Source of the DNA: Oscillospiraceae bacterium MB08-C2-2
GTDB taxonomy: Bacteria > Bacillota > Clostridia > Oscillospirales > Ruminococcaceae
Length of the DNA stretch: 64,000 bases
Direction: 5' to 3'
Assembly (NCBI GenBank): GCA_035621215.1
Contig: CP141729.1
Location: 1,944,944 to 2,008,943, forward strand
Part shown: positions 8,713 through 17,569 of the stretch, piece by piece
Layout: every line of letters starts with the position of its first letter
How positions within the stretch are numbered: the first letter of the stretch is position 1
Made by a program: the position numbers and the translations under genes
The notes under the pieces: generated by a model
The model's input: only the letters and a program-made list of their open reading frames with translations
Databases searched by the model: none
Told to the model about the DNA's origin: nothing

Positions 8713-9903
8713 ATGAGGCGAGGAGCAGCCTTTTCTTCACTGAAACTGATTACGGCACTTTTACTGGCGGCACTGGGAGCAGGGCTTTTGATTTTTTCCC
8801 AGCCGGTTACCGAAGGCATCCGAAAGGGGCTGACAGTCTGCGCCAATGTGCTGATTCCATCGTTGTTTCCCTTTATGGTGCTTTCCGGCTTTATTGCCTT
8901 GACCGAGTATTCCCGCATTCTTTCTGCGCCCTTTGGCTGGCTGGCCCGCCGGGTCTTTAAACTGCCCTCTGAACTGGGGGTGGTAGTTTTTCTCAGCCTG
9001 ATCGGGGGCTACCCGGTGGGAGCGAAAACAATTCACACGCTGCTAGAGCAAGGGCGCATTTCTACTGCCACTGCACAGCGTATGCTTTGCTTCTGCGTTA
9101 ACTGCGGGCCCTCCTTCCTCATCACCGCCGTGGGTGCCGGTATGCTGATGAACCCGGCAGCTGGTGTTGTTTTATTTGTCACCCAATCGTTGGCAACTTT
9201 GCTGATCGGTGCGGTGGTTTCTCTTGGCAGCCGGTCTGAGGAGGCCTTTGCTCCGCAGGGCAGGCTGATGACCCCGGCTCTGGGCTTTGTGACAGCGGTT
9301 ATGAATGCGGCACAGGGAATGTTCGCCATGTGCTCTTTTGCGGTATTGTTTTCGGGTGTGCTGGCTCTTTTGCAGGCAGTGGGAGCCGCCGGGTGGCTGG
9401 CGGAAATCTTTCCGGTAACCAAAGAAATGGCAGGGGCTTTACTGGCGGGGCTTCTGGAGGTAACCTCCGGGTGCGTAGCCGCTTCTGCTTTGGGCGGCGA
9501 TGCAGGCTTTTTGCTGATTTCTATTTTCACCTCCATTTGCGGGCTTTCAGTCATTTTTCAGGTTATCTCCTGCTTTCCTGCCGGGACAATCCGGTTCGGG
9601 CCTTTTTTACTCTCCCGGCTGTTTCACAGCATCGTGGCAGCGGTCATGGCTTTCCCCTTGTATAAAGCTTTTTTTAGAGTACTGCCTGCCAGCCTGAACC
9701 GGATTCCCCCTATTATGAGCACTGGATCCAAAACCCTGCTGTTGGCCCTTTGCCTGACCGCCATGTGTACCATTCTAATTTTTTCCCTATGGGGCAGCCT
9801 CAACTGGAAAATGCCCCCCGCCAAGCCCAAGCTTTTTAAAGGAGATTTGTATGTAGCGTTCCCCTCCCATTGGAGTAAAGGCGACAGGCGTAAGCGCAAA
9901 TAA
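8713..9903 (+). CDS. ylbJ: YlbJ-like sporulation integral membrane protein
   Basis: A 396-residue polytopic membrane protein with about nine predicted helices and the nucleoside-recognition (Gate) domain signature. The diagnostic SLIGGYPVGAK lies at about 95-105, and the NCGPSFLI segment follows. In Bacillus YlbJ is needed for heat-resistant spores, and this family is a marker of endospore formers. ATG at 8713 is preceded by GGAAAGGATG. It is monocistronic and ends at a strong bidirectional terminator. The C-terminal 40 residues are basic and poorly conserved. Confidence 0.88.
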   Translation: MRRGAAFSSLKLITALLLAALGAGLLIFSQPVTEGIRKGLTVCANVLIPSLFPFMVLSGFIALTEYSRILSAPFGWLARRVFKLPSELGVVVFLSLIGGYPVGAKTIHTLLEQGRISTATAQRMLCFCVNCGPSFLITAVGAGMLMNPAAGVVLFVTQSLATLLIGAVVSLGSRSEEAFAPQGRLMTPALGFVTAVMNAAQGMFAMCSFAVLFSGVLALLQAVGAAGWLAEIFPVTKEMAGALLAGLLEVTSGCVAASALGGDAGFLLISIFTSICGLSVIFQVISCFPAGTIRFGPFLLSRLFHSIVAAVMAFPLYKAFFRVLPASLNRIPPIMSTGSKTLLLALCLTAMCTILIFSLWGSLNWKMPPAKPKLFKGDLYVAFPSHWSKGDRRKRK

Positions 9904-9972
9904 TGTTCACTCAGCAAATGCGCCTTGCGGAATATCTTTGCAAAAGAGCAGCCAAGACTCCTTTTAGGCACA

Positions 9973-10013
9973 AAAAAGTCCTTCATCCAATTAATCAGGA
10001 TGAAGGACTTTTT
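9973..10013. terminator. Bidirectional terminator
   Basis: A perfect 16-bp stem (9973-9988 with 9998-10013) is flanked by A-runs on one side and T-runs on the other. It separates convergent ylbJ and the repeat-tailed membrane protein gene. Confidence 0.92.
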
Positions 10014-10053
10014 ATAGACAGCATTTGCATTTTTTTAGCTGAGGGTTTGCCTG

Positions 10054-10770
10054 CTAAGCCTGCGGCGGGCCGGAAGGCGGCATCTGCTGGCCGGAAGGAT
10101 GCTGCGGCGGGCCGGAGGGCGGCATCTGCTGGCCGGAAGGATGCTGCGGCGGGCCGGAGGGCGGCATCTGCTGGCCGGAAGGATGCTGCGGCGGGCCGGA
10201 GGGCGGCATCTGCTGACCGGAAGGATGCTGCGGCGGCACCGGAGGAACCGGTCGCTGATTGGGGTTAGGCGGAGGTGCCCATCCGGGGGCGGCTCCGGGG
10301 GCATGACCGGCAGGGGGCGCATTATAAGGAGGCTGGTGCGGCATACCGGCCCCAGGGGGCACATTGGTATAAATGGTTTGGGCAACAATGCCATAGGCCC
10401 AATTGGAAATCTTGCCGGCAATGGGAACACCCGCATCCTGCCCCTTGGTCACCCGGACAAGAGCCACAATGGTGAAGATCAAAACCAGCAGCATCAGGAT
10501 GGATACCAACACGGAAGGAATCATGCGTACAACCGCTCCCACCACCGGAATACCCGGTAGAGAGGCATTGCTGGCGATCCCTTTAACAAACACCACAAAC
10601 AGGCCCAGAATCACTGCCTGTATCAGCTGCCTGTTCAGCCATTCGTTGCGCTCCATCACTATGACAAAGCCCAGAAGCAAAAGCCCCATAAGCGGCTGGC
10701 CCAGATATGCCGCAAGAAAGCCCAAAACGGCATATAGAGGCAGAACAATTCCAAATCTCCCCTTTTGCAT
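10054..10770 (-). CDS. Membrane protein with Pro/Gln-rich tandem-repeat tail
   Basis: Not a gene I recognise. The 238-residue protein has three hydrophobic segments (about 8-37, 50-66, 86-106), a short soluble part (KGQDAGVPIAGKISNWAYG), and a C-terminal half rich in Pro, Gly and Gln. The last 60 residues are four copies of a 14-residue unit (PPQHPSGQQMPPSG) encoded by exact 42-bp repeats. Such tails are usually disordered and may be exposed or act as a tether. ATG at 10770 follows AAGGAGATGGTGAC. The repeat is probably variable in copy number between strains. No functional prediction is made. Confidence 0.8.
   Translation of the reverse strand: MQKGRFGIVLPLYAVLGFLAAYLGQPLMGLLLLGFVIVMERNEWLNRQLIQAVILGLFVVFVKGIASNASLPGIPVVGAVVRMIPSVLVSILMLLVLIFTIVALVRVTKGQDAGVPIAGKISNWAYGIVAQTIYTNVPPGAGMPHQPPYNAPPAGHAPGAAPGWAPPPNPNQRPVPPVPPQHPSGQQMPPSGPPQHPSGQQMPPSGPPQHPSGQQMPPSGPPQHPSGQQMPPSGPPQA
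10067..10234 (-). repeat. Four 42-bp tandem repeats in coding sequence
   Basis: Four adjoining 42-bp units (start positions 10067, 10109, 10151, 10193) are almost identical at DNA level and in frame. Near-identity at silent positions indicates recent slippage or unequal exchange. Confidence 0.95.
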
Positions 10771-10889
10771 GTCACCATCTCCTTCTGTTTATTTTCTAGT
10801 TTAATGATACTAGCCAACCTCCGGTTTGTCAATGAAAGAAGGGGAGTATCTGCCCCCGAAAATGCAGATAAACGATTGAACGGCACAAA

Positions 10890-10918
10890 AAAATCCCGGA
10901 GCATCGCTCCGGGATTTT
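10890..10918 (-). terminator. Terminator of the transaldolase gene
   Basis: A perfect 13-bp stem (10890-10902 and 10906-10918) with loop ATC lies 15 bp beyond the stop codon. On the minus strand it is followed by a run of T. Confidence 0.92.
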
Positions 10919-10933
10919 CGTGTATAAAACAAA

Positions 10934-12001
10934 TTACATATTCAGCATAATTTTGCGGATAATGCCGACCATTTCGCTGTAACCATTCAGGAACTGGTTC
11001 AGGGTGATGCGGTTAGGCGCATAGTCATCAAACTCTTCCACGGTCATGCCGTCTGCTTCGTACGTTTGGATAAACTCGGGGAAGTGCTTTTTCAGAACTT
11101 CGATAGCATGGGGATCCACAGGAATATCCATGCGGTTCTCACAGGTAACATCGGATTCATTAAACTGCTTGATCCATTTATGAGGAATGGTCAGGGAAAC
11201 CTCGCCGCCGATAAAAGCAGACCAATGATAATGGTTGCGGTAAGCAGCAGCCAGCAGCCGGGTACGGTATCCCTTTTCCTTATAGATTTTGTAAGCATTT
11301 TTGAAGGTGGCTACACCGGCCAAATCAATGATGCCAGGATCTACAGTGATACCGCGGGCAGCGGCAACATCCTTGATCCAGTCATCCACACGGCCAACCA
11401 TAATGGTGCAGACAGGGTGCATACCGGAGTTATCCAGCCCGTCCTTTTCGCGGCGGGCAAGTCCTCTCTCAATGGCCTCGGCAACAGCCAGCGCCTGGGG
11501 AACAGAGAAGGAAACAGTGGCGTTAACATTCACGCCCTGATAGGTGGATTCTTCAATAGCAGCCACACCGGAGGTAGTGACAGGCATTTTAACCATGATA
11601 TTGGGGGCAAGACCTTTAAAATGAACAGCCTGCTCCACAATCTTTTCTGCACTGCGGTAGTATTTGGCATTGGTCTGGATGGAAATATACCCGGCTTTTC
11701 CTTCGGTGGCCTTGAAAGCAGGCTCCAAAAGCTTTGCGCCATCTACAGCCATGCTCTCGTTGAGCGCCCAGGCGATTTCATCCTCGGTGGCAGTGGGCAT
11801 ATCCTTGATAAGCTGCTTAATTGTGGGAATATAGGTCTCAAGCTCCTGCTTGAGCACTTGGCCAACAATGACCGGATTGGTGGTGGCACCTACAGCGCCG
11901 TATTCCAGTGCATAGGTCAACTCCGGAATTGAACAGCTGTCATTCCAGAACTGGGTTGGAGTGGTTTGGCTCATCTGGTGCAAAGGACTTTTGTAAGACA
12001 T
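10934..12001 (-). CDS. tal: Transaldolase family protein
   Basis: Transaldolase moves a dihydroxyacetone unit between sugar phosphates in the non-oxidative pentose phosphate pathway. This 355-residue protein shows the N-terminal TTNPVI motif (about 40-45) and the Schiff-base lysine at about K138 in NIMVKMPVT. Other conserved parts are the NATVSFSV strand and the C-terminal half with its HYHWSAFIGGE segment. It is longer than the short TalC type and resembles a clostridial subfamily, so fine substrate specificity is not certain. It is monocistronic with its own promoter and terminator. Together with gnd at 41.6 kb it indicates an active pentose phosphate route. Confidence 0.85.
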   Translation of the reverse strand: MSYKSPLHQMSQTTPTQFWNDSCSIPELTYALEYGAVGATTNPVIVGQVLKQELETYIPTIKQLIKDMPTATEDEIAWALNESMAVDGAKLLEPAFKATEGKAGYISIQTNAKYYRSAEKIVEQAVHFKGLAPNIMVKMPVTTSGVAAIEESTYQGVNVNATVSFSVPQALAVAEAIERGLARREKDGLDNSGMHPVCTIMVGRVDDWIKDVAAARGITVDPGIIDLAGVATFKNAYKIYKEKGYRTRLLAAAYRNHYHWSAFIGGEVSLTIPHKWIKQFNESDVTCENRMDIPVDPHAIEVLKKHFPEFIQTYEADGMTVEEFDDYAPNRITLNQFLNGYSEMVGIIRKIMLNM

Positions 12002-12045
12002 GGTATAAACTCCTTTCCGATGGGTGCAAAATTTCTACTAATGAT

Positions 12046-12074
12046 ATTGTACCAATTCGTTGGGTGAATAGCAA
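12046..12074 (-). promoter_or_regulatory. Promoter of the transaldolase gene
   Basis: Minus strand TTGCTA (12069-12074), 17-bp spacer, TACAAT (12046-12051) preceded by TGG (extended -10), about 45 bp upstream of the ATG. Confidence 0.75.
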
Positions 12075-12306
12075 GAAAAAAATCATTTGTGTGTAATATT
12101 TTTTCCAAATTATACTCAGAAGTTAATCAACACTGTATCAAAGTGTTTCATGGTTTGAACATTCGGGTAAATCCCAAAAAAGCTTTTGATAAAACCATAA
12201 TAAAGCCTTTTGGGGTTGTGGCTTCAAGTGATTTTATTGGGAAACTGCTGCCGATCACTGTAAATCCGCTTAAAATACATTCCCATTTTTGTGTAACTTT
12301 ACCATC
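12075..12306. other. Intergenic region without a gene
   Basis: AT-rich sequence between the transaldolase promoter and the end of the chemoreceptor gene. It holds an imperfect hairpin near 12174-12218 (CCCAAAA and TTTTGGG arms) that may end the chemoreceptor transcript; no U-run follows. A 73-codon frame here has no ribosome binding site and is not credible. Confidence 0.5.
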
Positions 12307-14124
12307 TTAGCGAAAGAGCGGTTCACCCATGCTCATGGCGGTTGTTTGGGAAGCAACAGTAGTGGCTTCCGCCTTGCCCTGAATCAGCTGGAATTTTTCA
12401 ACCTCCCGGTAAAGCACACGTGCCTGCTCCAGAAGATGGTCACTGGCGGCGGAGCTTTCCTCAGCTGTGGCAGAGTTGGTTTGCAGCACCGAAGAAATCT
12501 GCTCAGTTCCCTGAACAATTTGATCAATAGCCACAGCCTGCTCACCGGAAGCCTTGGCAATGCCGTTCACCAGCATCAAAGCCGAATCGGCCTTCTCCAC
12601 AATATTTTGCAGAGAGTGCGCTGTTTCATCGGCAATGGTTACCCCATTGGCAACGGTGGAAAGGGAATTTTCAATTAAAGAAGCTGTATTCTTAGCAGCC
12701 TCTGCGCTGTTGGCGGCAAGGCGCCGAACCTCATCGGCCACAACTGCAAAGCCCTTGCCGGCAGAACCAGCTCTTGCAGCTTCCACAGCCGCATTGAGGG
12801 CCAAAATATTGGTCTGGAAGGCGATGCCGTCAATAGTATGGATGATCTTTTCAATTTCGCCGGTGCTGGCAGAAATTTCGTTCATGGCATCAATAAGTTG
12901 CTGCATTTGGCGGTTGCCCTCGTTGATGCCTTCACCAGTTTCGGTGACCAGACGATCCGCCTGACGGGCGTTTTCCGCATTGCTTCTGGTGTGATCCGAA
13001 ATCTGAGAAACGGTTGCAGAAAGCTGCTGAATAGAACCGGCCTGCTCGGAATTTCCCCTTGCCAAATTGCCTGCTCCGGCGGCCACTTGAGCTGCCCCTG
13101 CATTCACCTGCTCGGAGGAAATCCGAATGGCTGAAAGAGCTTCGTTCAGTGAAGAATAAATACCCGCCATAGCCTGCCCGATGGGAACAAAATCACCCGC
13201 ATAAGGGTAGTTAACCGAAGAGGTCATATCGCCCTTAGACATTTTCTGAAGATGCCCGGTGATGTCGGCCACAACGCCAACCATGCTGGAAATCAAATGG
13301 TCTGTGGCTTGGGTAAGCTTTCCGCTTTCATCCTGCCTTGCCAAAACCTTGGCAGAAGGGCTGTGCAAATCGCCCTGAGCCAACAGCTGAAGCCGCTCAG
13401 TAACCTCTTGCAGCGGACGGGTAATCCGGGATGCCCACAAAGCAAGCAGGATTGTTCCCACAGCAGCCAGCAGAATCCCACAGCCTAAAATAATCAGATC
13501 AGCTATGAGCTTTTCCCGTTGGAGCTCTAAAATAGCATTATCAATATCATCGTAGTAATTTCCTGTGCTGATATACCAGCCATAAGGCTCAAAGAATTGG
13601 GTATAGGCCCGCTTATAATAAACCGGACCATCCTCCTCCCCCGGCTTAGGAAAATAATATTCTGTAAAAGAATCTCCCGGATTATTGCCTGCTTTTATTA
13701 TGTTTTGTATGTATAGGTTGCCGTTGTGATCAACAGCATCATAACGCATGGAGCCCTCGTATTCAGGGTTAAAGTGGATAGCGCATATGCCATCCGCCGT
13801 ATCTGCCCAAAAATAGCCGCTCTCCCCACTGTATCGAGTATCCCTCACAGTGCTTTCAGCAAAGGCAAGGGCCTGCTCCTTGGTAATCTCGCCTTTGATA
13901 CGCCGCTGTTCATTGGCCTTCAATGTGTTGACCAGATTCTCGGTAACGGTCTGGATTTTTGTATCAAAAACCGCTCTCTTCTCCAATATAGCTGTATCAT
14001 AAGCACGGCCCAGCATAACCCACGCTAAAATGGAAATCGCCGCCACTACACCCAAATAGAGCATTCCAGCAAATAAAACGAGCTGCCCTTTCAGCTGAAG
14101 TCCCTCGGATTTAAAACTCCGCAT
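12307..14124 (-). CDS. Methyl-accepting chemotaxis protein with single Cache domain
   Basis: A transmembrane chemoreceptor of 605 residues. It has a membrane helix at about 13-40, an extracytoplasmic sCache_2-like domain at about 45-205 ([25 protein letters not shown]), a second helix at about 210-230 and a HAMP linker. A methyl-accepting signalling domain follows, with the hairpin tip [17 protein letters not shown] at about 437-453. It should pass ligand state to CheA/CheW. No other chemotaxis genes are present, so it is an orphan receptor. Its sigma-A promoter is at 14183-14211. The ligand is unknown; related domains often bind small organic acids. Confidence 0.93.
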   Translation of the reverse strand: MRSFKSEGLQLKGQLVLFAGMLYLGVVAAISILAWVMLGRAYDTAILEKRAVFDTKIQTVTENLVNTLKANEQRRIKGEITKEQALAFAESTVRDTRYSGESGYFWADTADGICAIHFNPEYEGSMRYDAVDHNGNLYIQNIIKAGNNPGDSFTEYYFPKPGEEDGPVYYKRAYTQFFEPYGWYISTGNYYDDIDNAILELQREKLIADLIILGCGILLAAVGTILLALWASRITRPLQEVTERLQLLAQGDLHSPSAKVLARQDESGKLTQATDHLISSMVGVVADITGHLQKMSKGDMTSSVNYPYAGDFVPIGQAMAGIYSSLNEALSAIRISSEQVNAGAAQVAAGAGNLARGNSEQAGSIQQLSATVSQISDHTRSNAENARQADRLVTETGEGINEGNRQMQQLIDAMNEISASTGEIEKIIHTIDGIAFQTNILALNAAVEAARAGSAGKGFAVVADEVRRLAANSAEAAKNTASLIENSLSTVANGVTIADETAHSLQNIVEKADSALMLVNGIAKASGEQAVAIDQIVQGTEQISSVLQTNSATAEESSAASDHLLEQARVLYREVEKFQLIQGKAEATTVASQTTAMSMGEPLFR

Positions 14125-14528
14125 TTTTTCAGACCTTCTTCCCCTTACTTTTTGTTCCTAATAAATTCGTTTGACGATGTCTAGTATACGGTCACGCGAA
14201 AGTACTGTCAAGTGAACAAGGTTGCTTATTCGTGACAAAAGGAGTTTCCCTATCTTTTGTAGGAAGTTCCTGCCAGAAGAGAGATATTTTTGTAATATAT
14301 ACTAGCTCACTACACTGCTATTTTCATCCTTTCAGGAAACCCACAGCTTTGACACAATAAAAAACAGATACCGGCCGCCTTTTTTGGTGATGGTGATCGG
14401 CTGCATTAAACCTGTGGATAAATTCAAAGGCCTTCCCGTATACAAGCACAGGCCAATATGCTAAAATAGGTGCTACAGCGCTGGCTGAAGTTTTCGCCCC
14501 ATCATATCAGGCCGAAAGGAGCGCGCCG
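14125..14528. other. Divergent intergenic region
   Basis: It holds the promoter of the chemoreceptor (14183-14211, minus strand). For the response regulator on the plus strand only a weak -10-like TAAAAT near 14462 is seen. No coding frame or recognised riboswitch is present. Confidence 0.5.
14183..14211 (-). promoter_or_regulatory. Promoter of the Cache chemoreceptor gene
   Basis: Minus strand TTGACA (14206-14211), exactly 17 bp, TATACT (14183-14188), about 60 bp upstream of the start codon. A near-consensus sigma-A promoter. Confidence 0.85.
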
Positions 14529-15197
14529 TTGAAGAAGAAAATCTTGGTTGTGGACGATGAAATCCACATTGTAGAGCTGCTGGGACTGAATCTCAAAAAG
14601 CAGGGCTACCAACCCCTTTGCGCCTACTCGGGCTTGGAGGCCCTTAAAATAGCAGAGGCCCATCTTCCTGACTTAATTCTGCTGGATGTTATGATGCCGG
14701 AAATGGATGGCCTCGAGACCTGCCGCCGTCTCAAGCAAAACAGGCTGCTGCGCCATATTCCCGTTATCATGGTCAGCGCCAAAACCGAAGAAACCGACAC
14801 TGTGATTGGCCTTGGCATGGGTGCGGATGATTATATTGCCAAGCCCTTTGGTCTGCGGGAACTTTTCGCCCGCATCGGGGTTGCGTTGCGCCGCTGTGAG
14901 GATCAGCCGGAAGATGGTATCCTGAGCGCTGGCAGTTTTCGCATTGATATCAATGCCCACCTTGTGGAATGTGATGGCAGCCGGGTGAATTTAACCCTGA
15001 CCGAATATTCGATATTGAAAATGCTGGTGGAGCATGCCGGACATGTGGTCACCCGGGAACAGCTTATTCATTCCTCCCAGATTAATGCCGCAACCGAGCC
15101 GGGGGCGGTTAATGTTCATATTCTCAACCTTCGCCGAAAAATCGGAGAGGGTTATATCGAAACCGTTCGGGGTGTGGGGTATCGCCTGCCGGAGTGA
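14529..15197 (+). CDS. OmpR/PhoB-type response regulator (orphan)
   Basis: A 222-residue two-domain regulator. The receiver domain has the acidic pair D9/D10, phospho-acceptor D53 (LLDVMMP) and K105 (AKPFG). The C-terminal winged helix has the LTLTEYSILKMLV segment and ends in VRGVGYRL. The start is TTG at 14529, 7 nt after GAAAGGAG. No histidine kinase gene adjoins it, so its partner must be elsewhere. The target promoters cannot be inferred. Confidence 0.93.
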   Translation: MKKKILVVDDEIHIVELLGLNLKKQGYQPLCAYSGLEALKIAEAHLPDLILLDVMMPEMDGLETCRRLKQNRLLRHIPVIMVSAKTEETDTVIGLGMGADDYIAKPFGLRELFARIGVALRRCEDQPEDGILSAGSFRIDINAHLVECDGSRVNLTLTEYSILKMLVEHAGHVVTREQLIHSSQINAATEPGAVNVHILNLRRKIGEGYIETVRGVGYRLPE

Positions 15198-15223
15198 TCC
15201 TTTTCAGCAAGCCCAATACCAAA

Positions 15224-15261
15224 GGAGGGAGCCAAGAGAGGCTTGCTCCTTTTTTCTTTTT
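15224..15261 (+). terminator. Terminator after the response regulator
   Basis: Imperfect stem GGAGGGAGCC / GGCTTGCTCC followed by a run of T, 27 bp beyond the stop codon. Confidence 0.65.
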
Positions 15262-15347
15262 GTTTGGAACATCACATTTTTCGCGGGGTATTCTTGTCCT
15301 CTTATGCGGGATAGAGGAAGCCGCTTCACGATCGGTTCTTCCTGTGT

Positions 15348-16256
15348 TCAGGTTTGTGTATAAACAGATGGCCCCGTGGGGCCAGCGGGGCCGGTTGCCC
15401 CATCTGCACCAGTTGCGCCAGCTGCGCCGGTTGCACCAGTTGGGCCTTGAATACCTTGAATACCCTGCGCGCCGGTTGGGCCGGTTGCGCCAGTTGGGCC
15501 TTGAATGCCCTGAATACCCTGCGGTCCGGTTGCGCCGGTTGGGCCTTGAATGCCCTGAATACCCTGCGGTCCGGTTGCGCCGGTTGGGCCTTGAATGCCC
15601 TGAATACCCTGCGGTCCGGTTGCGCCGGTTGGGCCTTGAATGCCTTGAATACCTTGCGGGCCGGTTGCGCCGGTTGGGCCTTGAATACCTTGAACACCTT
15701 GCGGGCCGGTTGCGCCGGTTGGACCTTGAATGCCTTGAATGCCTTGAATACCCTGCGGGCCGGTTGGACCGGTTGGACCGGTTGGGCCTTGAATACCTTG
15801 CGGGCCAGTTGCGCCGGCAAGGCCGGTTGCTCCGATAGGGCCTTGAGGGCCTTGAGGACCTTGTGGCCCTTGGGCGCCGGTGGGGCCTTGAATGCCCTGG
15901 GGACCTTGCGGGCCGACTGGCCCTTGGGCGCCGCCAGCACCGGTTGCACCGGTGGGGCCTTGCAGACCTTGCGGGCCCTGCACGCCCTGAGGGCCCTGAG
16001 GGCCGGTGGGGCCTGTAGCACCGTTTGCTCCGGTAAGTCCCTGAGGACCCTGTATACCCTGAGGGCCCTGAGGGCCTTGCGGACCAGTTGCGCCATTCGC
16101 TCCGGCAGGCCCTTGAGGGCCTTGCGGGCCAGGAACACCCTGAGGGCCGGGATAACCCATAGGTCCTCTCGGGCCGGTGATTCCGCAGCACATGCTGCAG
16201 GTGCAGCCACAAGAATGAGATCCACAGCCTAAACCGCTGTGTTGCACTATATCCAT
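15348..16256 (-). CDS. Collagen-like repeat protein
   Basis: A 302-residue protein made almost entirely of Gly-X-Y triplets ([12 protein letters not shown]), the collagen triple-helix pattern seen in exosporium and surface filament proteins of Firmicutes. The N-terminus (about 1-26) is short and Cys-rich (C12, C17, C19, C21, C24, C25), without a normal signal peptide. The C-terminus ends straight after the triplets (PSVYTQT), with no globular trimerisation domain of the BclA type. The central part is built from near-identical 45-bp units encoding [18 protein letters not shown] at 16256 follows AGGAGGAATTACTCA. A spore-surface role is plausible but not shown. Long frames on the other strands here are artefacts of the repeat. 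Confidence 0.85.
   Translation of the reverse strand: MDIVQHSGLGCGSHSCGCTCSMCCGITGPRGPMGYPGPQGVPGPQGPQGPAGANGATGPQGPQGPQGIQGPQGLTGANGATGPTGPQGPQGVQGPQGLQGPTGATGAGGAQGPVGPQGPQGIQGPTGAQGPQGPQGPQGPIGATGLAGATGPQGIQGPTGPTGPTGPQGIQGIQGIQGPTGATGPQGVQGIQGPTGATGPQGIQGIQGPTGATGPQGIQGIQGPTGATGPQGIQGIQGPTGATGPQGIQGIQGPTGATGPTGAQGIQGIQGPTGATGAAGATGADGATGPAGPTGPSVYTQT
15440..15760 (-). repeat. 45-bp tandem repeats encoding collagen-like units
   Basis: About six consecutive 45-bp units differ by few bases and encode the same 15-residue Gly-X-Y block. Copy number is likely to vary between strains. Edges are approximate. Confidence 0.85.
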
Positions 16257-16557
16257 TGAGTAATTCCTCCTGTTTATAATAAAAAGCCCGCGAATATCCC
16301 TCATGTAAAATTTGGTAAAGCTGTTCACCAGAAAAAAGCAGGGCCGAAACGCGCTGGCTTCCATGCTGCATTATATGTATTTTCAAAAAGCAAGGTGACA
16401 GGTTCCCTGCAATGGCATTTTGCTCTGAAAACCCGCTTTTGTTTAAAAAACCCTTATATTTCGGATAAAAGCTTTTGTCCAGCCAGTACCAATGCGCACC
16501 ATGCTCAGATTTCTTTCATATAGTATCAGTGAGAACTTTTGAAAGGAATAATCAGCT
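16257..16557. other. Divergent promoter region
   Basis: Region between the collagen-like gene and the amidase gene. It carries the two ribosome binding sites (AGGAGG and GAAAGGAA) and AT-rich promoter-like sequence, but no convincing -35/-10 pair or structured RNA. Confidence 0.45.
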
Positions 16558-17529
16558 ATGAGTAAACTGATCACTGTGGATGCGGGCCATGGCGGCTTCG
16601 ATAATGGAGCCTCGCACAATGGCCGGCTGGAAAAAGACGATAACCTCCGCCTTGCACTGGAGGTGGAAAAGCGCTTGAAGGAGCAGGGGCAGCGTGTGCA
16701 GATGACCCGGGATACCGACGTGTTTATTCCCCTGCGAACCCGCACCGATATGGCCAACCAGGCCGGAAGCGATTTGTTTGTATCCCTCCACCGGAATTCC
16801 TACACAGAGCTGACCCCCACCAGCAACGGTGTGGAAAACTGGGTTTATACTACGGCACCGGCCAGCACAGAACAGGCCGCCGCCAATGTGCTGAATCAGG
16901 TGGTATCGGTGGGTGTTCAGGCAGACCGTGGCGTTAAGCGAGGCAATTACTCAGTTCTGCGGCGTTCCAAAATGCCTGCTATGCTTCTGGAAATGGGCTA
17001 CATAATCAACGACGAAGATAACCGCCTGTTCGATACCTATCTGGACGAATATGCCGAGGCAATTGTTCGGGGCATTCTGGAAACCCTTGGCGAACCCTAT
17101 ACCCCACCCGGGCAAACTCCGCCGCCTCCCACTGCATACGACCCCACCACTGCCGCCATCCAGCAGATGCTCAACGACTGGTACGGTGCCAACCTGACGG
17201 TAGATGGCCGCTACGGCAATCAGACCAAAGCCGCATTGATCCGGGCTATGCAAAGTGCCCTCAACCAAACCACCGGCTCTAACCTCACTGTGGACGGTGT
17301 GCTGGGGCCCGCCACCCTTGCCCAGCTTCCTGTTCTGCGGGAACTGAGCCGTGGCCCTCTGGTTTATCTGTTCCAAGCCGCCCTCTATATGAGCGGCTAC
17401 AATCCCGGCACCATTGACGGTGTTTTCGGCTCTAACACCCGAAATGCTCTGATCCGCTTCCAGCAGGACAGAGGCCTGACAGCCGATGGCGTTGCTGGCC
17501 CCAACACTTATCGGGCACTGCTGGGATAA
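16558..17529 (+). CDS. N-acetylmuramoyl-L-alanine amidase with peptidoglycan-binding repeats
   Basis: A cell-wall amidase of the Amidase_3 zinc family, cutting the bond between N-acetylmuramic acid and L-alanine. Zinc and catalytic residues are visible as H11 (DAGHGG), E25, H78 (SLHRN) and E145 (LLEMGYI). A Pro-rich linker at about 183-195 (PPGQTPPPPT) is followed by two PG_binding_1-type segments, each with the VDG-x-x-G pattern, the last near GTIDGVFGSNTRNALIRFQ. There is no signal peptide, so the enzyme may act after mother-cell lysis or be exported by a non-classical route. ATG at 16558 follows GAAAGGAA. Confidence 0.9.
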   Translation: MSKLITVDAGHGGFDNGASHNGRLEKDDNLRLALEVEKRLKEQGQRVQMTRDTDVFIPLRTRTDMANQAGSDLFVSLHRNSYTELTPTSNGVENWVYTTAPASTEQAAANVLNQVVSVGVQADRGVKRGNYSVLRRSKMPAMLLEMGYIINDEDNRLFDTYLDEYAEAIVRGILETLGEPYTPPGQTPPPPTAYDPTTAAIQQMLNDWYGANLTVDGRYGNQTKAALIRAMQSALNQTTGSNLTVDGVLGPATLAQLPVLRELSRGPLVYLFQAALYMSGYNPGTIDGVFGSNTRNALIRFQQDRGLTADGVAGPNTYRALLG

Positions 17530-17569
17530 TTTTTCCCACCGGATAATAGAACCGGGAAAAAACCACCCT

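Noticed and set aside
10067-10234. CRISPR array
   Set aside because: The 42-bp repeats adjoin without spacers and are in-frame coding sequence. The same reasoning excludes the 45-bp and 91-bp repeats.
15326-16232. Long frames on both strands in the collagen-like region
   Set aside because: The 9- and 45-bp periodic sequence keeps several frames open at once; only the Gly-X-Y frame has a ribosome binding site.
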